Below, piece by piece: positions 20,144 through 30,504 of a DNA stretch of 64,000 bases. The translations under genes and the position numbers were made by a program. A model generated the notes under the pieces. It had not been told where the DNA came from and did not search any database. It saw only the letters and a program-made list of their open reading frames with translations. The stretch spans positions 62,001 through 126,000 of the forward strand of contig CANMVS010000015.1 in NCBI GenBank assembly GCA_947501445.1, in the 5' to 3' direction. The stretch is from an uncultured Rhizobiaceae group bacterium. Its GTDB lineage: Bacteria; Pseudomonadota; Alphaproteobacteria; Rhizobiales; Rhizobiaceae. Position 1 is the first letter of the stretch; every line of letters starts with the position of its first letter.

Positions 20144-21274
20144 TTATCCGTGTTTGAAATAACCGAGGCCGATCATCTTGCGAAAAGTCCAGCTGTGATT
20201 ATCGCGATAAAGAACCCGAGAGATCATCGCCAGCGCAATCCATCGGAAGAAAGTTCCGAAGCCGCAGGAAATGCCCTGTGGCTCTTCATACCCGCCCACC
20301 CAACCATCGAAACGGCGTATGCCCGCGCTCTGGTCTGCGAAACCGCCGTCCTGGTTCTGGAACGCAACAAGCGCGGAGGCGATCTCGGTGAGCCAGTCGG
20401 TAATCTCGTTTTTTCTGTAGTCGCTCAAAAAGGCGGCATTGGATAGTATGTCGACCAGATCTGCATCGATACAGGCCGAAACGACCTGCGGTGGCTGCGT
20501 CAGACAATAGTCGACGGATTTTTCAAAGTTTGGCACGGGACGGCCGAGCCGGAAGAAGATATGGAAATTATGCGTTGCGCCAGCCATCGCATGAAGAAGT
20601 CCTCGTGATGAAACCTGATCGTTGCCCCAAAACCCGGTTTCGGGGTTGGTTTCACTTTCATGCCATTTGAGCATCCATTCGAGTGCAACCCGTGCCTGGG
20701 TTGCGACTTTCGGGTCTGTACTATCCATGAGGACCAGAAAAAAGCTGGCCAGGTTGACGATATTATTGCCTTCCTGCCATGGGTCATCCCAGTCACGCCG
20801 ATCCATCCAGTTGCGTAGCGGTTCAATGTCGAGCAGTGCCTGTGCAAATATTGGCTGAGGCAGCGGGTGCCTGCATAACGCCTCCAATGCGCCCAACGTA
20901 TAGTTGGTGATATGCCCGGTGAGATAGGAACGGGTCTCAACCGGGTCCGGTTTTTTGTAGGTGTCACTCTCCCGCATCCCCTGCAGCCACCAGGAGCCGT
21001 CGGTACGACGCTGGCGCATGATCCAATCGATGAGCGCCTGTTGACGAGACGGGTTGATATCCATCCTGTCGCCAATCAGACGCAGGCACATTGCATTGTT
21101 GTAGGTGCCCGGCAGTGCCATTCCCGGGAATGCGACCAGATCAGTGGATTTGCTTTCCCGCCAGATCATGGTCCCTTCGTGTTCGGTTGCCATGGATGTG
21201 ATCCAATCCAGACTGGCTGCCCGGGCGCGGTGAATATCATTGGCAAGCGCGTTGGATACTGTGCGGGTTCTCAT
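20144..21274 (-). CDS. Uncharacterised 376-aa protein, possibly alpha/alpha-toroid
   Basis: Intact ORF inside the ABC/GH2 operon; repeated helical segments and FQNQDGGFAD / RRTDGSWW motifs typical of toroid folds. Confidence 0.65.
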   Translation of the reverse strand: MRTRTVSNALANDIHRARAASLDWITSMATEHEGTMIWRESKSTDLVAFPGMALPGTYNNAMCLRLIGDRMDINPSRQQALIDWIMRQRRTDGSWWLQGMRESDTYKKPDPVETRSYLTGHITNYTLGALEALCRHPLPQPIFAQALLDIEPLRNWMDRRDWDDPWQEGNNIVNLASFFLVLMDSTDPKVATQARVALEWMLKWHESETNPETGFWGNDQVSSRGLLHAMAGATHNFHIFFRLGRPVPNFEKSVDYCLTQPPQVVSACIDADLVDILSNAAFLSDYRKNEITDWLTEIASALVAFQNQDGGFADQSAGIRRFDGWVGGYEEPQGISCGFGTFFRWIALAMISRVLYRDNHSWTFRKMIGLGYFKHG

Positions 21275-22104
21275 CCTTTAACGGCTCCAGAGATCATGCC
21301 CTCGATCACATATTTTTGGGTCAACAAATAGATGACGACCACCGGTGCCGTGGTGAGTGTTGCGAGCGCCATAATGCCCTGAAAGTTCACCCCCAGCTCC
21401 GAATTGAGCGAAAGCAGTGCAACGGGCAGCGTGTAGGTGTCGGTGGAGCGCGAAATGACAAGAACCGGAAACCATTGTGCCCAATTCAGCAGGATGGTGA
21501 TCAGGGTTACTGTCATCACCACCGGGCGCGACATGGGCGCGACCACGCGCAGAAGAATTTTTGCCTCGCTGGCATTATCCATCTGCGCGGCTTCTATCAC
21601 CTCATGCGGGATCGAACGGAAGAACTGTTCGAAAAGAAAAAACTGAATGGGACCGACACTGAGGAAGAGGATAATGCCCGTCATCGTGCCGAGCAGGCCG
21701 AGCTTGAACATGACGAGATAAACGGGAAGGATCAAAAGCATATACGGATACATGATGACGAGCAGGAACCCGACCCGCAGAATGTTGAAACCCGGAAGCT
21801 TAGGGGCCCGGTAAAGCGCATAGGCTCCGAATGCGGTTGTTACCAAAGTAAAGATTGTCGAAGCAAAGGTGATCCAGAGCGAGTTCCAGACATAGGTCGA
21901 CAGCGGTATGCCAGACATGATGGCCAGACTTTCATAGGCCTTGAAACTGATGACATCCGGAATCAGTTGCAACGGTCTGGTCAGGATAGCTTCGGTGCTC
22001 TTGAACGAAGCTGACACCATCCACAGGTAGGGAAAGACGAAAAAGACGGATACAAGTGTTGCCGCCGCATAGGCCAGCAGCTTGATGGGCAAAGAGTGTT
22101 TCAC
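21271..22104 (-). CDS. Carbohydrate ABC transporter permease (MalG-type)
   Basis: EAAQMDNASEAKILLRVVAPMSRPVVM EAA loop. Confidence 0.9.
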   Translation of the reverse strand: MKHSLPIKLLAYAAATLVSVFFVFPYLWMVSASFKSTEAILTRPLQLIPDVISFKAYESLAIMSGIPLSTYVWNSLWITFASTIFTLVTTAFGAYALYRAPKLPGFNILRVGFLLVIMYPYMLLILPVYLVMFKLGLLGTMTGIILFLSVGPIQFFLFEQFFRSIPHEVIEAAQMDNASEAKILLRVVAPMSRPVVMTVTLITILLNWAQWFPVLVISRSTDTYTLPVALLSLNSELGVNFQGIMALATLTTAPVVVIYLLTQKYVIEGMISGAVKG

Positions 22105-23012
22105 CGCCAGTCCTTCCTTTGGTTAAACCAGTAGAGGCCGAATGCAAGCAACATGATGGTGGCAAAGAGCACTGTCGCCATTGCTGTTGCTTCTCCATAT
22201 TGGGCCTGATCGAATTGCCGGTAGGCATAATAGGAGACGAAATTTGTTGATGTGCCAGGACCACCCTTGGTTACGACAACAATGACTGTGAACGTCTTGA
22301 GAAACTGGATCAATGCATAGATCGAGTTGATGGTGATCGCAGGACGCAGCTGGGGAAGTGTAACGCGGGTGAACTTGCGCCAGAAACCGGCATTGTCCAT
22401 TTGTGCCGCATCATCGAGGGATTTGTCGAGCATGGCAAAATTGGCGAGAAAAATCACGACATAAAAGCCGATGTGGTACCACATTTCGGCAATCAGGATG
22501 GCGGCCGTCACACTCGATGGAGACGAGACGCCCGCAAATTCCGGCAATCCAATAGCGCCAAGGATGGCGTTAACAGCCCCAAAGTCGTTGCTGTACATCC
22601 ATTTCCACACGATATAGCCGGCAACATCCGGTGTGACGACAGGAAGGAAGCAGCACAGTTTGAATATCCAGGCGCCGCGCGACAGGATCGTTGAACTTAG
22701 AAACATTGCGTAGAAAAGTGCGATCGTCAGGTTCGCAACGACAGCCAACAGCGTGTATCGGACGGTAAGATATGCAGATTTCAGGAAGACCGGATCGTTG
22801 AAGATCTTGATGTAATTGCTGAAGCCAACATAGGTAGGCTGCGGGCTCAATGCCGTATAGCTGTCGGTGAAGGACGTCTGGATGGACAGTGCGATCGGCC
22901 ACAGTCCCATGACAATGGTCAGGATCGCGAAAGGTGCCGCAAAAAGATAAAAAATTCCATTCTTCCCGAAGCGCAACGTCAGGTGGTTTCCTACGGCGGT
23001 CAATGTGCTCAT
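22101..23012 (-). CDS. Carbohydrate ABC transporter permease (MalF-type)
   Basis: SLDDAAQMDNAGFWRKFTRVTLPQLRPAI EAA loop; 4-bp overlap with next gene. Confidence 0.9.
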   Translation of the reverse strand: MSTLTAVGNHLTLRFGKNGIFYLFAAPFAILTIVMGLWPIALSIQTSFTDSYTALSPQPTYVGFSNYIKIFNDPVFLKSAYLTVRYTLLAVVANLTIALFYAMFLSSTILSRGAWIFKLCCFLPVVTPDVAGYIVWKWMYSNDFGAVNAILGAIGLPEFAGVSSPSSVTAAILIAEMWYHIGFYVVIFLANFAMLDKSLDDAAQMDNAGFWRKFTRVTLPQLRPAITINSIYALIQFLKTFTVIVVVTKGGPGTSTNFVSYYAYRQFDQAQYGEATAMATVLFATIMLLAFGLYWFNQRKDWR

Positions 23013-23075
23013 TCTGGTCGTGCCTTGAAATAGTGTGCCCGGACAGGAGATCACCGGTCCGGGCTGACCTGCAAT

Positions 23076-24347
23076 TTACTTGAGCGAATCCCGCTTGGTG
23101 CGCATGCGTACTGCGAGTTCGTCGACAAAGCTATCCCAGTTCTTCGGTGGCGTCACCAATGCTTCGATCAGCTCGCGGTGGAACTCTGCTTCGAGTTCGG
23201 GGTAGTAGGCATGGACAGATTCAGGGAAATCATAGGCGTTCAGCGTGTGTTCGGGTTTGGCGAAAAAGAGGCGCCGGTCAGACAGGCCGTCAATCTGGAA
23301 ATCACCGCGAACGGCTGCGCCAACGTTTTCAAGCGATGCCTTTTGAGCTTCCTTTGTTAAGAGGAATTTGGCGAATTCAACTGCCAGATCGTGGTTGGGT
23401 GAATTTTCCGGTACGGCTACGCCGCGCATGCCGCCTATTACAACAGCATTTTCACTGTCAGCAAAATGCGAAGGCCATTCACCTATCACAAAGTCACCGT
23501 TCAATACGTCTGCACCGTCCCACTTCTTGACGTTCCAGTCACCGACCCGGAACATGCCGGCCCGCCCGCCTTCAATGTATTGATACATCTCGGGGAAGGA
23601 ATGCGTGATCGTGTCAGGCGAGACAAGGCCATAGTCGGTGAAGGTTTTCAAAAACTCCACAAGAACCTGCTTGTGCCTGGGATCGTCGATGACGATTTCT
23701 CCATCGGTGTCGATGAGCGAGTGCTTCAAACCTGCGCCAAATGTGTACAGATCAAGCATGTGAATAAGGTCGCGAGGTCTGGCCGCCTCCAACGCAAGCC
23801 CGTATGTATCATCCTTGCCATTGGCATCGGGGTCGTCTTCGATGAATTTCTGGCTGACACGGCGGACATCTTCCCAGGTTTGGGGAAATGGTTCACCAAC
23901 CTTCTCAAGCCATGATTTCCTGACCCCAAAGCCCATCTGGACGCGTTGTACCGGCAGCATGATCATATTGCCGTCATAGGTTGCGACCGATATATCCGAT
24001 TGAGTCAGGAATTCCTTTTCCCCGATTGATGCCAATGCGTCCGACATGTCCCGGATTTTACCAGTCTGATCGACAATGCGGATGACGCGCTCGTAGTTGT
24101 TGAAGATCAGATCAGGCGCGGTGTTGGTGTTGATGGCCGCTATGGTCTTGCCGTACCATTGGTCAGTAGGAAAAGAGACCGATTTGACAGTGACATCGGG
24201 GTGTTCCTTCTGAAACTCTGTTGAAACAGCGTTGAACCATGCGATCCCGTTGTCCCCAAGATCGTGCCAGACGACAAGTTCTTCCGCGGCTGCAATTCCT
24301 GTAATGAATGAGAGTGCTGTTGCACCCCACAATACTTTCAATCTCAT
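23076..24347 (-). CDS. Carbohydrate ABC transporter extracellular solute-binding protein (family 1)
   Basis: Signal peptide, VVWHDLGDNG, FPTDQWYGKTIAAINTNTAPDLIFNNYE. Confidence 0.9.
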   Translation of the reverse strand: MRLKVLWGATALSFITGIAAAEELVVWHDLGDNGIAWFNAVSTEFQKEHPDVTVKSVSFPTDQWYGKTIAAINTNTAPDLIFNNYERVIRIVDQTGKIRDMSDALASIGEKEFLTQSDISVATYDGNMIMLPVQRVQMGFGVRKSWLEKVGEPFPQTWEDVRRVSQKFIEDDPDANGKDDTYGLALEAARPRDLIHMLDLYTFGAGLKHSLIDTDGEIVIDDPRHKQVLVEFLKTFTDYGLVSPDTITHSFPEMYQYIEGGRAGMFRVGDWNVKKWDGADVLNGDFVIGEWPSHFADSENAVVIGGMRGVAVPENSPNHDLAVEFAKFLLTKEAQKASLENVGAAVRGDFQIDGLSDRRLFFAKPEHTLNAYDFPESVHAYYPELEAEFHRELIEALVTPPKNWDSFVDELAVRMRTKRDSLK

Positions 24348-24417
24348 CAGATCCTCCCATTTAGTCGTATCGATTTCGATGTGTCCTGTGACAGCCCTTC
24401 TTGCATGTCATCATTTT

Positions 24418-24429
24418 CTTGTATACTAG
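24418..24429. promoter_or_regulatory. Candidate FCD-GntR operator CTTGTATACTAG
   Basis: Near-palindrome centred on GTATAC in the divergent promoter between SBP and uronate isomerase genes. Confidence 0.4.
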
Positions 24430-24471
24430 ATAATATTAATTCGCAAGCGCGGAGCGAAAAAGGAATAACAA

Positions 24472-25908
24472 ATGGTATCACCGATCCAGAATACAGCGAA
24501 GTCGACATTGCATGACGACCGCCTGTTGCCGCAGGGGCAGGCAGAGCTGAAAATCGCCCGTGACCTGCTATCCTCCATGGTTGATCTGCCGATTATCAGC
24601 CCTCACGGCCACGTGCCGGCGGCGTGGTTCAGGTCAGGCTTTCGATTTACCAATGCCACTGACCTGTTGATTCGCCCCGACCACTATCTGCTGCGGATGA
24701 TGGCAAGTCAGGGGCACGGCTACGAGGATTTAGGTGTGCCAGGATCGGATGGGGCGGATGTCGCGGATGCGCGTTCCGCCTTTCGCACGTTTGCCGCCAA
24801 CTATCATCTCTTTTTGGGAACACCTTCCAGGCTCTGGCTGGAACATGCGTTGCATGATGTGCTCTCGGTGCCCAAAAGTCTGGAGGCGGATACGGCAGAC
24901 TGGATTTATGAATTTATCGGTGAAAGGTTGCAGGATGCCGCCTTTTCGCCGCGTCAGCTCTACAAGCGCTTCGGCATTGAATTGCTGGCGACAACAGATT
25001 CGGCCATCGATGAGCTTGATGATCACCGTGCGCTGCATCAGGACAATGACTGGCATGGCAATATTGTTCCAACTTTCCGACCGGATTCAGTGACTGACCC
25101 GGAACACCCGGACTTTATGCGCCATATCAGGCTTCTGGCCGAGCAGACCGGCCGGGATGTCCATACCTGGAGCGGCTATCTGGCGGCATTGCAGGATAGG
25201 CGCGACGCTTTCAAGGCGCTTGGCGCGAAGGCGACGGACCACGGATTTGCAATGCCGGACACAGCAAACTTGCCTGAAGGTGAGTGTCAGGGGCTTTTAC
25301 AAAAGGCTGTGGAGGGCAGGGGCAACAGCCAGGAAAGTGCAAAATTTCGAGCGCAGATGCTGTTCGAAATGGCAAGGATGAGCACACAGGATGGTCTGGT
25401 AATGCAGATCCATGCTGGTTCGTGGCGCAACTTTGCGCCCGATATTGAGCGTCGTTTCGGCTTCGACAGCGGTTATGATATTCCCATGCGCACCAATTGG
25501 GCCGTTGGTCTCAAACCGTTACTTGATGCATTTGGTTTCAATTCAAATCTGCGTATCGTTCTCTTCACGCTTGACGAGAGCGCCTATGGGCGTGAACTGG
25601 CGCCACTTGCAGGGGCCTTTCCGGTGCTGCGTTTGGGTGCACCCTGGTGGTTTTTTGACAGTCCACTCGGCCTGTCGCGTCATTTTGATGCGGTTATCGA
25701 AACAGCGGGTTTCTGGAACCTGTCCGGGTTTGTTGATGACACCCGTGCACTCTTGTCCATTCCGGGGCGTCACGACGTATATCGTCGATGTGTTGCATCC
25801 AAGCTGGCGACAATGGTGGGGCAACGGATGTTTTCCATGGTGCAGGCGGAAGAATTGTGCCGGGCACTCATCCTGGATCTGCCGCGCCAGACCTACCGAC
25901 TGGATTGA
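24472..25908 (+). CDS. uxaC: Uronate (glucuronate) isomerase, UxaC family
   Basis: ISPHGHVPAAWF, TTDSAIDELDDH, MQIHAGSWRNF, GRHDVYRRCV; amidohydrolase fold. Confidence 0.85.
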   Translation: MVSPIQNTAKSTLHDDRLLPQGQAELKIARDLLSSMVDLPIISPHGHVPAAWFRSGFRFTNATDLLIRPDHYLLRMMASQGHGYEDLGVPGSDGADVADARSAFRTFAANYHLFLGTPSRLWLEHALHDVLSVPKSLEADTADWIYEFIGERLQDAAFSPRQLYKRFGIELLATTDSAIDELDDHRALHQDNDWHGNIVPTFRPDSVTDPEHPDFMRHIRLLAEQTGRDVHTWSGYLAALQDRRDAFKALGAKATDHGFAMPDTANLPEGECQGLLQKAVEGRGNSQESAKFRAQMLFEMARMSTQDGLVMQIHAGSWRNFAPDIERRFGFDSGYDIPMRTNWAVGLKPLLDAFGFNSNLRIVLFTLDESAYGRELAPLAGAFPVLRLGAPWWFFDSPLGLSRHFDAVIETAGFWNLSGFVDDTRALLSIPGRHDVYRRCVASKLATMVGQRMFSMVQAEELCRALILDLPRQTYRLD

Positions 25909-25965
25909 CGGACAGTATCCGATTGAAACAAAAAACAATGATGCGATGAACAATGGAGGCCGGTC

Positions 25966-27039
25966 TTGGCAAATTTTGAACTAAGGAATCTTCACAAGAC
26001 TTTCGCAGATGTCGAGGTGATCCGTTCTGTCAGCATGGCTGCAAAAGACGGCGAATTTGTTGTATTGGTGGGCCCGTCGGGCTGCGGAAAATCAACGCTT
26101 TTGCGCATGATCGCCGGGCTGGAGTCGGTTACCAGCGGGCAGGTTCTGATTGGCGGCGAGGATGTTACCCAAAAATCTGCCTCAAGCCGGGGCCTTGCCA
26201 TGGTATTCCAGTCCTATGCGCTTTATCCGCATATGACGGTTTTTCAGAATATGTCCTTCGGTCTTGAAAACATCGGAACACCGAAGGCAGAGATCGCTGA
26301 GCGGGTTAATGAAGCAGCCAGGTTGCTGCAGATCGAACCCTATCTGATGAGGCGCCCGAAGGCGCTCTCGGGCGGACAACGGCAAAGGGTTGCGATTGGC
26401 CGGGCAATTGTTCGCGACCCCAGGATATTTCTGTTCGACGAACCTTTATCCAACCTGGATGCCGAGCTGCGCGTGAGCATGCGCAAGGAACTAGCCGGAC
26501 TGCACGCCAAGATTGGTGGCACAATGGTCTATGTGACACATGACCAGATCGAAGCCATGACCCTGGCTGATCGGATTGTCGTGTTGCGCGATGGGCGTGT
26601 TGAGCAGATGGGGACACCGCTTGAGCTCTATTTTACGCCAAGCAACAAATTTGTGGCGGGTTTTATCGGCTCCCCGGCCATGAATATCATATCTGTTGAG
26701 GCGACAGACGGACACCTTCGGTTGTCAGATGGTGGCATGATTGCAACGCCCGCGGGCCCGGCAGCGGAGATTTCAGAAATTGGTGTACGTCCTGAGCACA
26801 TTACGATTGTCGAAAATGGTGACGGGCAGCTTTCCATGCGTGTGGTTTTAGTCGAAGAACTTGGTGGCGAAACCTATATCTACGGCAGAACGGACACGAT
26901 TGACGAAATACGGGTCAAGTGCCCCGGCGTAAAGAAAGTCGGTCGTGGTGATAATGTCGGCCTGGCGTTTGATCTGGATCGGACAGTTTATTTTTCCGGT
27001 GAACAGGCTTTGCCCCTTATGGACGCCGATCGTCCATAA
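25966..27039 (+). CDS. Carbohydrate ABC transporter ATP-binding protein (UgpC/MalK family)
   Basis: GPSGCGKSTLLRMIAGLE, LSGGQRQRVAIGRAIVRDP, C-terminal TOBE-like region; TTG start. Confidence 0.92.
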   Translation: MANFELRNLHKTFADVEVIRSVSMAAKDGEFVVLVGPSGCGKSTLLRMIAGLESVTSGQVLIGGEDVTQKSASSRGLAMVFQSYALYPHMTVFQNMSFGLENIGTPKAEIAERVNEAARLLQIEPYLMRRPKALSGGQRQRVAIGRAIVRDPRIFLFDEPLSNLDAELRVSMRKELAGLHAKIGGTMVYVTHDQIEAMTLADRIVVLRDGRVEQMGTPLELYFTPSNKFVAGFIGSPAMNIISVEATDGHLRLSDGGMIATPAGPAAEISEIGVRPEHITIVENGDGQLSMRVVLVEELGGETYIYGRTDTIDEIRVKCPGVKKVGRGDNVGLAFDLDRTVYFSGEQALPLMDADRP

Positions 27040-27139
27040 AAGGCGCGCACGTTGTGAATTTGTTTGGACGTGTGATCTCGGCGTGGCCGGCTTGGTGCAT
27101 GGCGCGCGGTGGCACGCCTTAATCGGGAAATCAAACTGT

Positions 27140-28288
27140 TTAGTGGACTACGCCCATTTGCCGGATTGCCAGATCTTTCATGATTTCTTCAGAGCCGCCG
27201 CCGATGGCCATGACCTTGACCTCACGGTAAACCCGTTCAACCAGATTACCCCGCAAATAACCGGCACCGCCAAATATCTGCATCGCTTCAGATGCACAAA
27301 ACTCGAGCATTTTGGTTGACAGAAATTTTGCCTTGCAGATTTCTGGCACGGGGAGGGGGCCATCATTGGCCATCCAGCAGATCTGGTTGAGGTAGGCCTC
27401 AACCGAATCGATACGTGCTGACATATCAGCAATTTTGTGTGCAATGACCTGATGTTCAATCAGCCTTTTGCCAAATGTTCTTCGTTCATTTGCATAGGCT
27501 ATCGATTCCGACAGGCATAATTTTGCCATGCCCAACCCCTGCGCGACCATGGACAGGCGTTCATAGTTGAAATTGCCCATGACCGCTGCAAAGCCGCGGT
27601 TTTCAGGCCCCAGCAACGCATCGGCGGGCAAGCGGCATTCATCGAAATAAAGTGTCGCCTGATCTGAACTCCACCATCCCATTTTTCGCTCGAGTGCCGT
27701 GCGTGAGAAGCCTGGTGTCTCTGCCTCGACAAAAAACAGCGACACGCCGGAAAGACCGCTGTCACCGGTGCGGGCAGCAATGACGAAGTAGCGGCTTGTC
27801 ATGCCGCCTGTAATAAATGTCTTTGAACCGTTGAGGACCCATTCATTGCCGTCCTTTCTGGCCGATGTGACAATATTGGCCACATCAGATCCACCGGACG
27901 GTTCGGTTATGCCGAGTGATGCGCCTGCCTCGCCTGAAAGAATCTGCGGCAGTACCCGTTTTTTCAATTCTTCCGAACCAAGTTGTGCAATGGGGCCAGT
28001 GGTGATGTTGCGCGCGCCCAATGCTGCGGCGATGCCGGTTGCGCCGCATTTTCCCAACGCCTCGCCGGCTATGGCCCGCATGAAACAATCATCAAAACCA
28101 AGGCCGCCATAGGCCTCGTCGATACCAAAGCCATAAAGGCCCAGCGCAGCAGCTTTGCCATGCAGTGCCCAGGGAATTCCACCGGCTTCATCCCACTCAT
28201 CTGCGTAGGGACGAATTTCATTCATGACAAACCGGTTGAAATTGTCGCTGAAGGCACGCCGTTCAGGGGTGTCGAATGGGTTTTTCAT
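27140..28288 (-). CDS. Acyl-CoA dehydrogenase
   Basis: LGITEPSGGSDVANI, GSKTFITGG, QIFGGAGYLRGNLVERVYREVK. Confidence 0.93.
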   Translation of the reverse strand: MKNPFDTPERRAFSDNFNRFVMNEIRPYADEWDEAGGIPWALHGKAAALGLYGFGIDEAYGGLGFDDCFMRAIAGEALGKCGATGIAAALGARNITTGPIAQLGSEELKKRVLPQILSGEAGASLGITEPSGGSDVANIVTSARKDGNEWVLNGSKTFITGGMTSRYFVIAARTGDSGLSGVSLFFVEAETPGFSRTALERKMGWWSSDQATLYFDECRLPADALLGPENRGFAAVMGNFNYERLSMVAQGLGMAKLCLSESIAYANERRTFGKRLIEHQVIAHKIADMSARIDSVEAYLNQICWMANDGPLPVPEICKAKFLSTKMLEFCASEAMQIFGGAGYLRGNLVERVYREVKVMAIGGGSEEIMKDLAIRQMGVVH

Positions 28289-28472
28289 CGTTCATACCTG
28301 CTGAAAGTGAATTTGAAACTGTCTCGAAGAATATGCGTCAGGTGCACACTGCTGAATAAAGTCTACACAATCGCGTCCGGTAAACAAGACGAACGTTCTG
28401 TTTGTTTTGACGGGATGCACAGTTAACCCGCTGTTGCCGGCGCAACAGCCCTGATGCAAGAACCCGATTGCC

Positions 28473-29126
28473 TCACAATCCCAATTTGCTGGCTATTTTG
28501 GACAGGGCCACGGCATTGCCGCCGCCGGTTTTTTCCCGAATGGACAGCCGGTGGCTTTCAACGGTGCGCACGCTGATATTGAGCTGCAGCGCTATTTGCC
28601 TGTTAGTCATGCCTTTGGATACGGCGGCCAGAACTTGCCTTTCGCGCTCTGTCAAACCGAAGTCATCGTCAGAAAACTGGCGGTCTGTCGAGCGTCCGGC
28701 AAGGGAAGCTGCGGCTGCCGGTCCAAGGTATGTGGCACCACTGGCAACAGATTTGATGGCATTGATCATTTCGAGTTTGGATACGTCCTTCATGACGAAA
28801 CCATTGGCGCCTATGCGCAAAGCTTCCTGCACATATTCTTCATTGTCGTAGACCGACAGAAACAAGATCTTTATGGCAGGCAGAATTTCCTTGATCCGGC
28901 GTGCAGCTTCAAGCCCATTCATATGTGGCATCGAAATATCGAGCAGAATCATATCCGGCTCAAGCGTCCGGCACAGCTCCACCGCCTGAAGCCCATCACT
29001 GCCTTCGCCAACTATGTCGACGAATGCTTCATCAACGAGACGGGATTTTATCCCCTCACGCAGCAGGTCGTGGTCGTCAACGATTACAAGCCGAATCCTT
29101 CTGCCGTCTGATGGTGCAGACTGCAT
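28473..29126 (-). CDS. LuxR/NarL-family response regulator
   Basis: Receiver VDDHDLLREGIKSRL...DISMPHMNGLEA; HTH LTERERQVLAAVSKGMTNRQIALQLNISVRTVESHR. Confidence 0.92.
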   Translation of the reverse strand: MQSAPSDGRRIRLVIVDDHDLLREGIKSRLVDEAFVDIVGEGSDGLQAVELCRTLEPDMILLDISMPHMNGLEAARRIKEILPAIKILFLSVYDNEEYVQEALRIGANGFVMKDVSKLEMINAIKSVASGATYLGPAAAASLAGRSTDRQFSDDDFGLTERERQVLAAVSKGMTNRQIALQLNISVRTVESHRLSIREKTGGGNAVALSKIASKLGL

Positions 29127-29139
29127 CGGTTCCCCTTTA

Positions 29140-30504
29140 TTATTCAGTTTTTTGTTTTACTATCGGTAAAGTCACCCGTATTGCAAGCCCGCCTGATCGG
29201 GCGCGGGAAAACTGAAGCGTGCCATCAAACGTATCAATACGTTCGCGCATGTTTCGGATACCAAGCCCGCCACCGGTGCTCTGGCGCTCGGAGCCGCGTG
29301 CCATGCCCAGGCCATCGTCTTCCAGACTGAGGATGACTTTGCTGCCCCGTCTGCACAATTTGATTTTGACATTATTGGCGCCCGAGTGTCGGGCAACATT
29401 GGTCAGGGCCTCCTGTGTTATGCGATACAATGCCGTCTTTGCCTTATCCGACAGGGTGTCCTTGACCTGCTGTGCGTCTACCGTGACCTTCAGGCCGCTT
29501 TGTCGCGAGAACTCGCTGCCGAGGCTTTTTACGGCAGCAGCCAGGCCCATATCATCCAATACCGAGGGGCGCAGATCCATTGAAATTCGGCGCACTTCCG
29601 CTATTGCGCCATCGAGTGCATTCATCGATTTTTCGATCGGCTGAGATATTTCAGTGCTTTTGTTGGCATTGTTGAGGGCGTTTTCCAGTCCGTATCGCGC
29701 CGATATCAACAGTTGGCTGATGCTGTCGTGCAACTCACGCGAAACGCGTTTGCGTTCCTGTTCCTGAAAATCCACCTGCCGGGCTGTCAATTCCTTCAGG
29801 CGTGCATCGGCAAAGCGCTGCTCGGAAAAACGCGCCACTGCAATGGTAAGCGCGGTGAGCAATACGGCGCCGAACATGAGAATGAACAGAACGCGTCTTG
29901 TCTCGCTGACATTATTCTGCAATTCGGCCTGAACAACGGAGACCTGTCTGGAAACCTCATCAAGGTAAATACCGGTCCCGATCATCCAGTCCCAATCATC
30001 CAGATAGACCGAATAGCCAAGCTTTTCGACATAATTGCCGGTCGATGGTTTTTTCCAGACATAGGAATAGAACTCACCGCCGGTTTTCGCGCGATCGATG
30101 AGGTCTTTCACCACATGTTTGCCGTCAATATCTTCCAGACCGATCCAATTGCTGCCTATAAGATAGGTCAGGCGCGGATTGACAATGTTGTTGCCCTCTT
30201 CGTCATAGATGAAGAAGTAACTGTCCTCGCCAAAGGTCATTTTCCGGACAATTTCCTTGACTTGTCGCTGGGCCTGCCGCTCGGATTTCAGCTTGGATAT
30301 ATAGATGGGATTGATCGCGTTGCGGGCCAGTGTCACATAATTTTTGAGTTCGGTATGCTTGAGATCCAGAAAAAGATTTTCCACCGTTTGTGCCTGCGAA
30401 ACGGACAGGCGGGATGATTGAAAATCAATGACAAAGATCATTGCTGCCGAGATCAAAATTACCGGCAGAAGCGTAATAAAGAAGAGTTTGGTTTTGAGTT
30501 TCAT
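29140..30504 (-). CDS. Sensor histidine kinase (single Cache + HisKA_3/HATPase)
   Basis: N-terminal TM + Cache (DSYFFIYDEEGNNIVNP), RELHDSISQLLISARYGLE, GGGLGIRNMRERID. Confidence 0.9.
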   Translation of the reverse strand: MKLKTKLFFITLLPVILISAAMIFVIDFQSSRLSVSQAQTVENLFLDLKHTELKNYVTLARNAINPIYISKLKSERQAQRQVKEIVRKMTFGEDSYFFIYDEEGNNIVNPRLTYLIGSNWIGLEDIDGKHVVKDLIDRAKTGGEFYSYVWKKPSTGNYVEKLGYSVYLDDWDWMIGTGIYLDEVSRQVSVVQAELQNNVSETRRVLFILMFGAVLLTALTIAVARFSEQRFADARLKELTARQVDFQEQERKRVSRELHDSISQLLISARYGLENALNNANKSTEISQPIEKSMNALDGAIAEVRRISMDLRPSVLDDMGLAAAVKSLGSEFSRQSGLKVTVDAQQVKDTLSDKAKTALYRITQEALTNVARHSGANNVKIKLCRRGSKVILSLEDDGLGMARGSERQSTGGGLGIRNMRERIDTFDGTLQFSRARSGGLAIRVTLPIVKQKTE

